Below, one piece after another: positions 1-5,923 of a stretch of 10,127 nucleotides of DNA (the stretch's first letter is position 1; the number at the start of each line of letters is the position of its first letter). The stretch spans positions 1 through 10,127 of the forward strand of contig DJSH01000041.1 of assembly GCA_002440225.1 (NCBI GenBank). The letters are read 5' to 3'. The DNA comes from Candidatus Segatella violae. GTDB taxonomy: Bacteria > Bacteroidota > Bacteroidia > Bacteroidales > Bacteroidaceae. The notes beneath the pieces were generated by a model, which made no database searches, was not told the origin of the DNA, and was given only the letters and a program-made list of their open reading frames with translations. The translations under genes were made by a program, and so were the position numbers.

Positions 1-7
1 CTAAAAT

Positions 8-1576
8 TTGAGAAGAGCCAAATTATATCCTTTGGGCATTCAGACCTTTGAGCGAATCATCAAGGAAGATAAGCTCTATATCGACAAGACGGAATACATT
101 TACCGTATGACCCATGCCGATAATAAGTATATCTTTTTGAATCGGCCACGCCGTTTCGGCAAGTCGCTCCTTGTAACCACTATGCAAAGTTACTTCGAGG
201 GCAGGAAGGAACTCTTCAAGGGACTTGCCATCGAAAAACTGGAGAAGGAATGGACGGAATATCCTGTGCTGCACTTCGACCTGAGCGGTGGCAAGCACAT
301 GGAGAAGGAACAGTTGGAAGAGTATTTGGGTTATCTTTTACAAGATGAAGAATGTAAATGGGGAATTAATAATCCAAGAAATGGATGCAACAACCGTTTG
401 ATTGACCTCATCAATACCGCCTACGAGAAGAGCGGTAAGCAGGTGGTGGTGCTCATCGACGAGTATGATGCACCGATGCTCGATGTCGTGCATGAGAAGG
501 AACAGCTCGATGTGCTTCGCAACATCATGCGCAATTTCTTCAGCCCACTGAAATATAGCGAGGCAAAGCTTCGTTTCTGCTTCCTCACAGGCATCACCAA
601 GTTTTCGCAAGTGAGCATCTTTAGCGAGCTCAATAACATCACCAATATTTCAATGAACGATGAGTATGCGGGCATCTGCGGTGTCACCAAGGAGGAACTC
701 TTGTCTCAGATGTCGGAAGACATAGATATGCTTGCTGAGGCACAAGGGCTGAGCAGGGAGGCGACCATCGCCAAGTTGAAGGAGCATTACGATGGCTACC
801 ATTTCGCAAGTAAGTCGCCAGACATCTTCAATCCATATAGCTTGTTCAATTGCTTTTCCGAGCGGAAATTTGGCAAGTATTGGTTTAGCTCGGGCACACC
901 GACCTATCTCATCAACATGCTCAATAAGTTTGATGTCTTGCCTGCCAACATCGCTCCTATCGAGGCTCTTGCCTCGGCTTTCGATGCGCCTACGAAGAAG
1001 ATGAAGACCATCACGCCTCTCCTGTATCAGAGCGGCTATGTCACCATCAAGGATTACGACCCATACATCGAACTTTATACGCTCAACATCCCGAACAAGG
1101 AGATTCGTGTGGGTCTCTTCGAGAATCTCCTGCCCAACTATGTGGATGGCATCTATGCCGAGCGTGGTGGGGTGGCGATAGCTCGTATGTCGGGGCTCAT
1201 CCGCCGCAAGGACATGGATGGAGCGTTGCATCTCTTGCAGGATTACCTCGGCACGGTGCCATATTGCAACGTGACCAACTACGAGGGGCATTATCAGCAG
1301 ATGCTCTACATTATCTTTACCCTTCTCACCGCCTTCGTGGTGGATGTGGAGGTGCATACGCCGAAAGGCAGGGTGGATATGGTGTTGCAGACCCAAACCG
1401 ACCTCTACCTCGTCGAGCTGAAACTGAACAAGAGCGCACAGTCGGCGATGAACCAAATCAACCTCCGACAGTATCACAAGCGTTTCGCCCTCTTAGGCTT
1501 GCCTGTTACCAAGGTGGGCATCAACTTCGACTCCACTACAGGTAATATCGAGGATTGGAAGATAGAGGAAGAATAA
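8..1576 (+). CDS. AAA-ATPase-like protein with C-terminal PD-(D/E)XK nuclease domain
   Basis: A 522-residue protein of the family that joins an 'AAA-ATPase-like' domain to a PD-(D/E)XK nuclease-superfamily domain, found in many copies in Bacteroidales genomes. The N-terminus YPLGIQTFE..I...LYIDKT is the family hallmark. The P-loop is RPRRFGKS (about residues 46-53) and Walker B is VVVLIDEYD (about 146-154). The C-terminal nuclease-like motif is RVDMV with D457, then VELK with E470 and K472. The start is odd: an in-frame TAA at 2-4 lies just upstream and no ATG precedes the conserved N-terminus, so TTG at 8 is the only usual start left, unless a frameshift separates it from a start outside the window. 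The cellular role is not established; defence or mobile-element functions are often proposed. The gene is convergent with the AraC-type gene, 52 bp away, and no clear terminator is visible between them. Confidence 0.9.
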   Translation: MRRAKLYPLGIQTFERIIKEDKLYIDKTEYIYRMTHADNKYIFLNRPRRFGKSLLVTTMQSYFEGRKELFKGLAIEKLEKEWTEYPVLHFDLSGGKHMEKEQLEEYLGYLLQDEECKWGINNPRNGCNNRLIDLINTAYEKSGKQVVVLIDEYDAPMLDVVHEKEQLDVLRNIMRNFFSPLKYSEAKLRFCFLTGITKFSQVSIFSELNNITNISMNDEYAGICGVTKEELLSQMSEDIDMLAEAQGLSREATIAKLKEHYDGYHFASKSPDIFNPYSLFNCFSERKFGKYWFSSGTPTYLINMLNKFDVLPANIAPIEALASAFDAPTKKMKTITPLLYQSGYVTIKDYDPYIELYTLNIPNKEIRVGLFENLLPNYVDGIYAERGGVAIARMSGLIRRKDMDGALHLLQDYLGTVPYCNVTNYEGHYQQMLYIIFTLLTAFVVDVEVHTPKGRVDMVLQTQTDLYLVELKLNKSAQSAMNQINLRQYHKRFALLGLPVTKVGINFDSTTGNIEDWKIEEE

Positions 1577-1628
1577 AAATAAGTCAAAATACGGATGATA
1601 TACTTGATGCTACGTTATGACGAAAGAA

Positions 1629-2435
1629 TCAGTTTCTATATTCCGTAGGACTCATCCCAAGGTTGTGTTGCACGTATCGGCTGAAATAGGCTGGGGAGGA
1701 GAAACCGAACATGTCGGAAATCTCCACGAACGATAGGCCTTTGTCTCTGAGAAGTCGGGAAATATCGAGCGCCGTGTAACGGTTGATCCAGAAGTTGGCA
1801 GGGTAACCGCTTACAGCCTTCGATACCTCGGAGAGATAATTCGAGGTGACGCAGAGTTTGTCGGCGTACCAAGTCATTTCTCTGTGCTGGCGGTACTCAC
1901 CATTCTCGAGAAGCGTGAGAAAGCGGTTCATGATGGAGGCGTACTGGGTGGAGATGTCGCTCTCTTGGTAGAGCGTGGCATGGTAGTCGAAGAAGTCGAT
2001 GATGAGCGACTGCACGATGTTCAGCATCAAGTCGTTGTAGAAGTGATGGGTGGTCTCTTTGATGCGAGTTTGTAGGTTGTCGAAGTTACGCTTGCACTGG
2101 TCGTACATCCTCGGCGTGAGGTGCATGATGGGATTGAGGAAGAGAGCGAGTTGTCCCCTCGTGCCATAATTGTTTTGCGGCGTGCTGAGGGTGATGAACG
2201 CAGAGGTGACATATACCATGGTGACATGGAAGTTTTCCTCATGGTCTATTCGCTCTATCAATTTGCCCTTGCGCACAATCAGGAGATCTCCCTTTTGCAT
2301 CGTAAACTCCTTTCCGTTGAAGATGATGCGGCATGAACCTTCCGTGCAGAGGGCGTGTCCGAGATAATCCTTGTAGAGGTTGCTTCCTATTCCCTTGAGG
2401 GTATTGGTGATAATGATATTCTTCTGCTGTTCCAT
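1629..2435 (-). CDS. AraC-family transcriptional regulator
   Basis: A 268-residue DNA-binding regulator. The N-terminal part (about 25-65, GSCRIIFNGKEFTMQKGDLLIV) has the beta-rich pattern of an AraC-type cupin-like sensor domain. The C-terminus carries two helix-turn-helix units: about 189-210 (WYADKLCVTSNYLSEVSKAVSG) and about 234-267, ending FGFSSPAYFSRYVQHNLGMSPTEYR, which is the classical second AraC helix-turn-helix signature. The start ATG at 2435 lies about 27 bp downstream of a TAATTTTG -7 box, so start and promoter agree. It is divergent from the EFR1-type redox gene, and a 15-bp inverted repeat sits against its own promoter, which suggests autoregulation and control of the neighbour. 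The effector ligand cannot be read from the sequence. Confidence 0.93.
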   Translation of the reverse strand: MEQQKNIIITNTLKGIGSNLYKDYLGHALCTEGSCRIIFNGKEFTMQKGDLLIVRKGKLIERIDHEENFHVTMVYVTSAFITLSTPQNNYGTRGQLALFLNPIMHLTPRMYDQCKRNFDNLQTRIKETTHHFYNDLMLNIVQSLIIDFFDYHATLYQESDISTQYASIMNRFLTLLENGEYRQHREMTWYADKLCVTSNYLSEVSKAVSGYPANFWINRYTALDISRLLRDKGLSFVEISDMFGFSSPAYFSRYVQHNLGMSPTEYRN

Positions 2436-2462
2436 AATTTCCGCTTATGCTTTTATCGCTTA

Positions 2463-2470
2463 CAAAATTA
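2463..2470 (-). promoter_or_regulatory. Bacteroidetes -7 box of the AraC-type gene
   Basis: Read on the minus strand this is TAATTTTG, an exact fit to the Bacteroidetes TAnnTTTG -7 element, 27 bp before the ATG at 2435. A clear TTTG -33 box is not visible at the usual spacing. The region upstream is occupied by the inverted repeat at 2471-2514, which would place a bound protein over the -33 region. Confidence 0.65.
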
Positions 2471-2514
2471 CATAAAAATCGGTAACGAAGAAAGTTTCAT
2501 TACCGATTTTTATG
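2471..2514. repeat. Perfect 15-bp inverted repeat, candidate operator
   Basis: CATAAAAATCGGTAA at 2471-2485 is the exact reverse complement of TTACCGATTTTTATG at 2500-2514, with a 14-base spacer that itself contains GAAAgTTTC (2490-2498). The left arm abuts the -7 box of the AraC-type gene, so a protein bound here would act directly on that promoter. The stem is AT-rich and lies upstream of both divergent genes, so an operator is more likely than a terminator. In RNA from the minus strand it could form a hairpin only if transcription began further upstream. Confidence 0.75.
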
Positions 2515-2608
2515 ATTTTTATCTTTTACTTGATACTAAGGTAGTAATCCTAAAATAGAATTTTAATGATGCGGGAGAATGGAGATTAGGAAATAAGTGA
2601 AACGGAAT

Positions 2609-2621
2609 CCGATTTTTTGAT
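2609..2621 (+). promoter_or_regulatory. Half-site of the inverted repeat upstream of the EFR1-type gene
   Basis: CCGATTTTTTGAT here resembles CCGATTTTTATGAT in the right arm and flank of the inverted repeat (2503-2516). It begins 37 bp upstream of the -7 box of the redox gene, where an AraC-type activator would be expected to bind. It is preceded by the short palindrome CGGAATCCG (2603-2611). The assignment rests on similarity alone. Confidence 0.35.
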
Positions 2622-2645
2622 AAGAACGCTCTCGCATTTTCTTCT

Positions 2646-2653
2646 TAATTTTG
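2646..2653 (+). promoter_or_regulatory. Bacteroidetes -7 box of the EFR1-type gene
   Basis: TAATTTTG matches TAnnTTTG exactly, and with the following CAA it resembles the TAATTTTGTAA of the divergent promoter. Transcription would begin near 2660, just before the ATG at 2665. The nearest TTTG upstream (2616-2619) is 26 bp away, more than the usual spacing, so the -33 element is weak; that fits a promoter needing an activator. Confidence 0.6.
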
Positions 2654-2664
2654 CAAAAGCAAAA

Positions 2665-3714
2665 ATGGATCATGATATGGATAAAAATAATGTAAACAAC
2701 AAGATTGATAAGATGAATGAAAAAATGAGTCGCCGCACCGCCCTAAAGACAATGGGTGCCACGGCTTTGGGATTGGTTCTGAGTGCCACTGGCCTCTCGA
2801 CTTTGACCTCTTCCTGTTTGGTAACAAATAAGGATGCAAACAAGGGCTTGGGCAAGTGCAAGAAACGCATCATACTTTATTTCACGGGTACAGGCAACAG
2901 TCTCTATGTGGCTCGCCAACTTGACAACGGAAACGCCAAGAACGGCGAGAACATAGGAAACACAGAGAACACTGAGCTCCTGAGCATTCCCCAGATGATG
3001 AAGCAGAAGCGCACGGACTTCGAGGCCGACGAGATAGGCATCGTATATCCCATCTATGGTCACATGCCTCCTTATATGGTGCGCCAGTTCATCCAGCGTG
3101 CCCACTTGAAGGCAGATTATCTCTTTGCCATCCTCACCTTTGGCGCACGCAAGTGCAATGCCGTGGAGATATGGGACGGCATCGCCCGAAAGGCTGGCTA
3201 TCATTTCGACTATATCAACACGCTGATGATGGTGGATAATTGGCTTCCTAACTTCGACATGAACGAGCAAATCAAGATGGACAAGCATATCCCCGAACAT
3301 CTTGCCGTCATCACCTCCGACCTCGCTTCTCGAAAGCAATGGCATCAACCTGTAACGGAGGAGGAGCGACAGATGCATGCAGGCTTCATGGCTTACACCA
3401 AGCTCGACCCGGAAGTGGGTTTCTTGAAGAAGGCAGAGAAATATTTCGTGGTGACCGATAGTTGCATCGGTTGCGCCGTATGCACGCAGGTTTGTCCTCG
3501 TGGCAACTACTCGTTGGAGACGGATGGCGTGAAAGCACAGGGCGATTGTGAGTTCTGCTTCGCTTGCATACAGAACTGTCCGCAGAAGGCAATCGTATTT
3601 AATAAGGTGGAAGACGATGCCTTGTTGTCTAACGGCGAGGTGAACCCGAAGGCGAGATACCGCAACGAGCACATCTCGCTCATGGATATCAAGCGGGCGA
3701 ACAGTCAGAAATAG
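2665..3714 (+). CDS. EFR1-type ferredoxin: flavodoxin-like domain plus two [4Fe-4S] clusters, with Tat-like lipoprotein leader
   Basis: A redox protein of about 349 residues counted from ATG 2665. After a short polar N-terminus comes SRRTALKTMGATALGLVL, a twin-arginine signal (R23, R24) with a hydrophobic core, then LTSSC with C51 as a possible lipid-anchored cysteine. The flavodoxin-like domain follows, with the FMN-phosphate loop FTGTGNS at 73-79. The C-terminal part carries two complete cluster motifs, CIGCAVCTQVCP (C267, C270, C273, C277) and CEFCFACIQNCP (C295, C298, C301, C305). The expected role is electron transfer between FMN and iron-sulfur centres; the partner is unknown. Export by Tat, after cofactor loading in the cytoplasm, is inferred from the leader. 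The frame is open back to TTG 2617, but the -7 box at 2646-2653 would then be coding, so ATG 2665 or ATG 2677 is preferred. It is divergent from the AraC-type regulator. Confidence 0.88.
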   Translation: MDHDMDKNNVNNKIDKMNEKMSRRTALKTMGATALGLVLSATGLSTLTSSCLVTNKDANKGLGKCKKRIILYFTGTGNSLYVARQLDNGNAKNGENIGNTENTELLSIPQMMKQKRTDFEADEIGIVYPIYGHMPPYMVRQFIQRAHLKADYLFAILTFGARKCNAVEIWDGIARKAGYHFDYINTLMMVDNWLPNFDMNEQIKMDKHIPEHLAVITSDLASRKQWHQPVTEEERQMHAGFMAYTKLDPEVGFLKKAEKYFVVTDSCIGCAVCTQVCPRGNYSLETDGVKAQGDCEFCFACIQNCPQKAIVFNKVEDDALLSNGEVNPKARYRNEHISLMDIKRANSQK

Positions 3715-3734
3715 CAAGCCTCGAAAAGAAATCG

Positions 3735-3742
3735 TAACTTTG
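3735..3742 (+). promoter_or_regulatory. Possible -7 box after the EFR1-type gene
   Basis: TAACTTTG fits the TAnnTTTG consensus and points into an interval with no gene on the plus strand. No TTTG -33 box is visible about 20 bp upstream, and several chance matches to this short consensus are expected in 10 kb. It would matter only if the structured segment just downstream is transcribed on its own. Confidence 0.3.
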
Positions 3743-3840
3743 TAAGGTGGTATATAGCCTTACGGCAAGTTGGAGGCGAAGGCGGTGACAATATTCCGAA
3801 AAGCCTTGCAAGGACTGGGCTTTGGTCACCGTTCTCCAAC
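3742..3840 (+). other. Nested stem-loops between convergent genes (terminator or small RNA candidate)
   Basis: Several exact pairings are visible. GTAAGG (3742-3747) pairs with CCTTAC (3758-3763). GTTGGAG (3769-3775) pairs with CTCCAAC (3834-3840), enclosing CGGTGAC (3783-3789) with GTCACCG (3825-3831), which in turn encloses AAAGCC (3800-3805) with GGCTTT (3818-3823). The central CCTTGCAAGG (3804-3813) is also self-complementary and would compete with the innermost stem. The segment lies between the ends of two convergent genes (stops at 3714 and 3902), which favours a two-way terminator, but no T-run follows on either strand. A structured RNA made from the possible promoter at 3735 is the alternative. 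Confidence 0.5.
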
Positions 3841-3901
3841 AGGTCGAGTAAATCGACGATGACGATTCTTTCGGGCTTGATATTCAGTTCTATGGCTTGT
3901 T

Positions 3902-5215
3902 TTATGATTTTATATTCTGTCTCTTCTTTTCCAAATAAACTCTGGCTCCATATAGTGGTACATTGGTGAGTCTGTCTTGCTCCCTATAGTCGCTCATGGA
4001 GAAACGGAATCCTCTCATGCCGGGATTGGAGGCAAGGGTAGTCTTGAGCGATTTCGCCTGTAAGTTTTCCTCGGCTTTCACCTCTATCGGAATGACGTCG
4101 GTGTCAAGTTGGATAACGAAGTCAAGTTCCAGTTGGCTGTTTTCCTTGCTATAGTAGTATATAGGGAGGTCTCTGAGGGATTGCAGTTGGCAACAAACAA
4201 AGTTTTCGGTGAAGTCGCCCTTTCCCGTATTGTCTTTGTTGGGCAAGAGAAGCAGGACGGCAGGAGTGTTGCTCATAGCTCCCAGCAATCCACAGTCGAG
4301 GAGGAACAATTTGAATGCGCTTAAGTCCTCGTGTATTTTCAGAGGAACGCCGAGCGCATTGGTGCGGTTTACCATATAGATGAGTCCAGCGTCGATGAGC
4401 CACTGTATGGCAAGTTCGTAGTCCTTGGCTCTTGCCCCCTGTTTTATCACGCCATAGATGAATTTCTTGTTCTCTTTGGCGAGTTGAGAAGGGATGGATT
4501 TCCAAACTTGGTTGATTCTGATAACCTGTTCCTTTGGGGCATGCTTGGAGATGTCCTTCTCGTATGCGCTGAGGATTTCGTTTTGGATTTCTCTCACAGC
4601 AGTAGCATCGTTGGTCTCGATGAATTTCTTCACGGCTTCGGGCATTCCGCCAACGAAATAATATTCACGTAGGTGCTGTGTGTAAATTTCCTTGAGCGAT
4701 TTCACTACCTCCCAGTCGCCCAGTTTCAGCAAATCCACTCTCTGTTTGTATCCGCAAGCCCAGACGAATTCCTCATAGGTCATGGGGTACATTTGTAGTG
4801 TGTTGACTTTCCCCACGGGGTATGACTCGCCTTGGTGTAGCGTCAACCCCAGGAGCGAGCCAGCCACAGCAACATGGTATTCCCTTGCTTCCTCGCAGAA
4901 GTATTTGAGTGAACCTATCCCTCGATGTAGCTCCTGTATCTCGTCGAGGATGATGAGCGTTTTGCCTGGCTGTATGTTTTGTCCCGTGATGGCACTGAGG
5001 GTGAGTAGGATTCTGCTTATGTTATAGTTGGAGAACAAATCCTTGACCATGTCGTTGTTGTCGCAGTTGATGTAGGCGACATTCTCGTATTCTCGCTTGC
5101 CGAATTCTTTGAGGATATAGGTCTTTCCCACCTGTCTTGCACCGAGCAGGATAAGAGGTTTCCTGTCGGTTCTGTTCTTCCAGGCGATGAGGTCTTGCAT
5201 GATGAATCTTTCCAT
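3902..5215 (-). CDS. AAA-family ATPase with DUF4143 / PD-(D/E)XK-like C-terminus
   Basis: A 437-residue ATPase counted from ATG 5215 (MERFIMQDLIAWKNR). The P-loop is GARQVGKT (25-32), Walker B is TLIILDEIQE (about 86-95), and the AAA core is followed by a DUF4143-type region. Near the end, ELDFVI with D365 and PIEVKA with E378 and K380 form the D...ExK pattern of the PD-(D/E)XK fold. This architecture is abundant in Bacteroidales and archaea; its cellular function is not established. The frame is open further upstream to an ATG at 5275, but a -7 box at 5257-5264 would then fall inside the coding region, so 5215 is preferred. It stands alone, convergent with the EFR1-type gene. It is unrelated in detail to the first ATPase in the window, although both combine a P-loop with a nuclease-like tail. 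Confidence 0.9.
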   Translation of the reverse strand: MERFIMQDLIAWKNRTDRKPLILLGARQVGKTYILKEFGKREYENVAYINCDNNDMVKDLFSNYNISRILLTLSAITGQNIQPGKTLIILDEIQELHRGIGSLKYFCEEAREYHVAVAGSLLGLTLHQGESYPVGKVNTLQMYPMTYEEFVWACGYKQRVDLLKLGDWEVVKSLKEIYTQHLREYYFVGGMPEAVKKFIETNDATAVREIQNEILSAYEKDISKHAPKEQVIRINQVWKSIPSQLAKENKKFIYGVIKQGARAKDYELAIQWLIDAGLIYMVNRTNALGVPLKIHEDLSAFKLFLLDCGLLGAMSNTPAVLLLLPNKDNTGKGDFTENFVCCQLQSLRDLPIYYYSKENSQLELDFVIQLDTDVIPIEVKAEENLQAKSLKTTLASNPGMRGFRFSMSDYREQDRLTNVPLYGARVYLEKKRQNIKS

Positions 5216-5256
5216 ATTTGTTCTATTATATATTGATAGTTCGTTGCTTTCGTCTG

Positions 5257-5286
5257 CAAAAGTACTGAAAAACAATGAAATACCAA
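5257..5286 (-). promoter_or_regulatory. Promoter of the AAA/DUF4143 ATPase gene
   Basis: On the minus strand, TTTG (plus positions 5283-5286) is followed after 18 bp by TACTTTTG (5257-5264). Both fit the Bacteroidetes -33 and -7 consensus at close to normal spacing. Transcription would begin near 5250, which excludes the in-frame ATG at 5275 as the start and supports ATG 5215. Confidence 0.7.
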
Positions 5287-5295
5287 AAAATATAA

Positions 5296-5427
5296 CAGAA
5301 AAATGAGGGAGATTTTACTATGTTAACACATTTTTATGAGCGACTTTTGTGGCTATCTATACATTTTTATGAGGGACTTTTTGGCGTGGCTAAGCATTTT
5401 TATGAACGAGTTTTTGTATTGAAACAG
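5296..5427. repeat. Tandem 33-bp repeats, three good copies and one degenerate
   Basis: Copies begin at 5329, 5362 and 5395, an exact 33-bp period. Each opens with CATTTTTATGA followed by a GA-C/G-TTTTTG-like segment. A weaker copy in the same register begins at 5296, keeping CA, ATGAGGGA and TTTT. On the plus strand all three good copies read in one frame as an 11-residue unit: HFYERLLWLSI, HFYEGLFGVAK, HFYERVFVLKQ. The array fills the gap between the promoter of the AAA/DUF4143 gene and the 3' end of the EamA-type gene. No spacers separate the copies, so it is not a CRISPR array. Function unknown. Confidence 0.8.
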
Positions 5428-5439
5428 CCAAAAGTCATA

Positions 5440-5856
5440 TCATTTATACAGCATTACGATGCTCCCTGCCGTAATCAGTGCGGCACCGATGAACGTCTTC
5501 AAGTTGACGGGTTCTTTCAGGAAGAGGAAGGCGAGGCAGATGGTGATGACCACGCTCAGCTTGTCGATAGGGGCTACACGGCTCACGTCGCCAAGTTGTA
5601 TCGCCTTGAAATAGAAGAGCCACGACAGTCCTGTGGCGCATCCCGATAGGATGAGAAAGAGCCACGTATGGGCAGGGATGCTCTTCACCTCGGCTTGGTG
5701 ATTGCCCACGAACACGATGCCCCAGGTAATCAAGAGGATAATCGTAGTGCGGATGGCAGTAGCCAAGTCCGAGTTGATGTCTTTCACTCCCACTTTGGCG
5801 AAGATTGCCGTCAATGCGGCAAAGAAGGCTGATAACAAAGCATAATATTTCCACAT
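5440..5856 (-). CDS. Half-size EamA/DMT-family membrane protein
   Basis: A 138-residue inner-membrane protein with one EamA-type unit and about five membrane segments (roughly 4-22, 31-51, 64-86, 98-114, 120-137). The conserved stretch GLSWLFYFKAIQLGDVSRVAPIDKL and the following FLFLKEP are typical of single-EamA members of the drug/metabolite transporter superfamily, which are half the length of the usual ten-helix transporters and presumably act as dimers. The substrate is unknown. It lies 67 bp downstream of the PAP2 gene on the same strand with no clear promoter between them, so co-transcription is likely. The tandem 33-bp repeats begin just beyond its stop. Confidence 0.88.
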   Translation of the reverse strand: MWKYYALLSAFFAALTAIFAKVGVKDINSDLATAIRTTIILLITWGIVFVGNHQAEVKSIPAHTWLFLILSGCATGLSWLFYFKAIQLGDVSRVAPIDKLSVVITICLAFLFLKEPVNLKTFIGAALITAGSIVMLYK

Positions 5857-5923
5857 AGTCTTATATCTTATATTTTTTCCGATGGGAGAATGTAAAATCT
5901 CTAAAGCGCCTTTAAAAGTTCTC

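Noticed and set aside
650..1477. Antisense frame of 275 codons across the first ATPase gene
   Set aside because: It mirrors a gene with intact Walker and nuclease motifs and has no family resemblance or promoter of its own.
2471..2514. Intrinsic terminator formed by the 15-bp inverted repeat
   Set aside because: It lies between divergent gene starts, not after a gene end. The stem is AT-rich and abuts a promoter box.
2617..2664. Upstream extension of the EFR1-type gene to a TTG at 2617
   Set aside because: The extension would translate through the TAATTTTG -7 box at 2646-2653, and the twin-arginine leader would no longer be near the N-terminus. ATG 2665 or 2677 fits better.
2743..3717. Long antisense frame (324 codons, minus strand) across the EFR1-type gene
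   Set aside because: The opposite strand encodes complete FMN and iron-sulfur motifs. The antisense product is rich in His, Val and Leu without recognisable domains, as expected for a mirror of coding DNA.
5216..5275. Upstream extension of the AAA/DUF4143 gene to an ATG at 5275
   Set aside because: A -33/-7 promoter pair at 5257-5286 on the same strand overlaps this extension. Family members usually begin shortly before the P-loop, as from ATG 5215.
5296..5427. CRISPR array
   Set aside because: The 33-bp copies are directly adjacent, with no unique spacers, and they diverge from one another. No cas-like gene is present.
5320..5649. Plus-strand gene of 109 codons containing the HFYE repeats
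   Set aside because: Beyond the repeats it runs antisense through the EamA coding region and loses any pattern. Only the repeat itself is kept, as a repeat feature.
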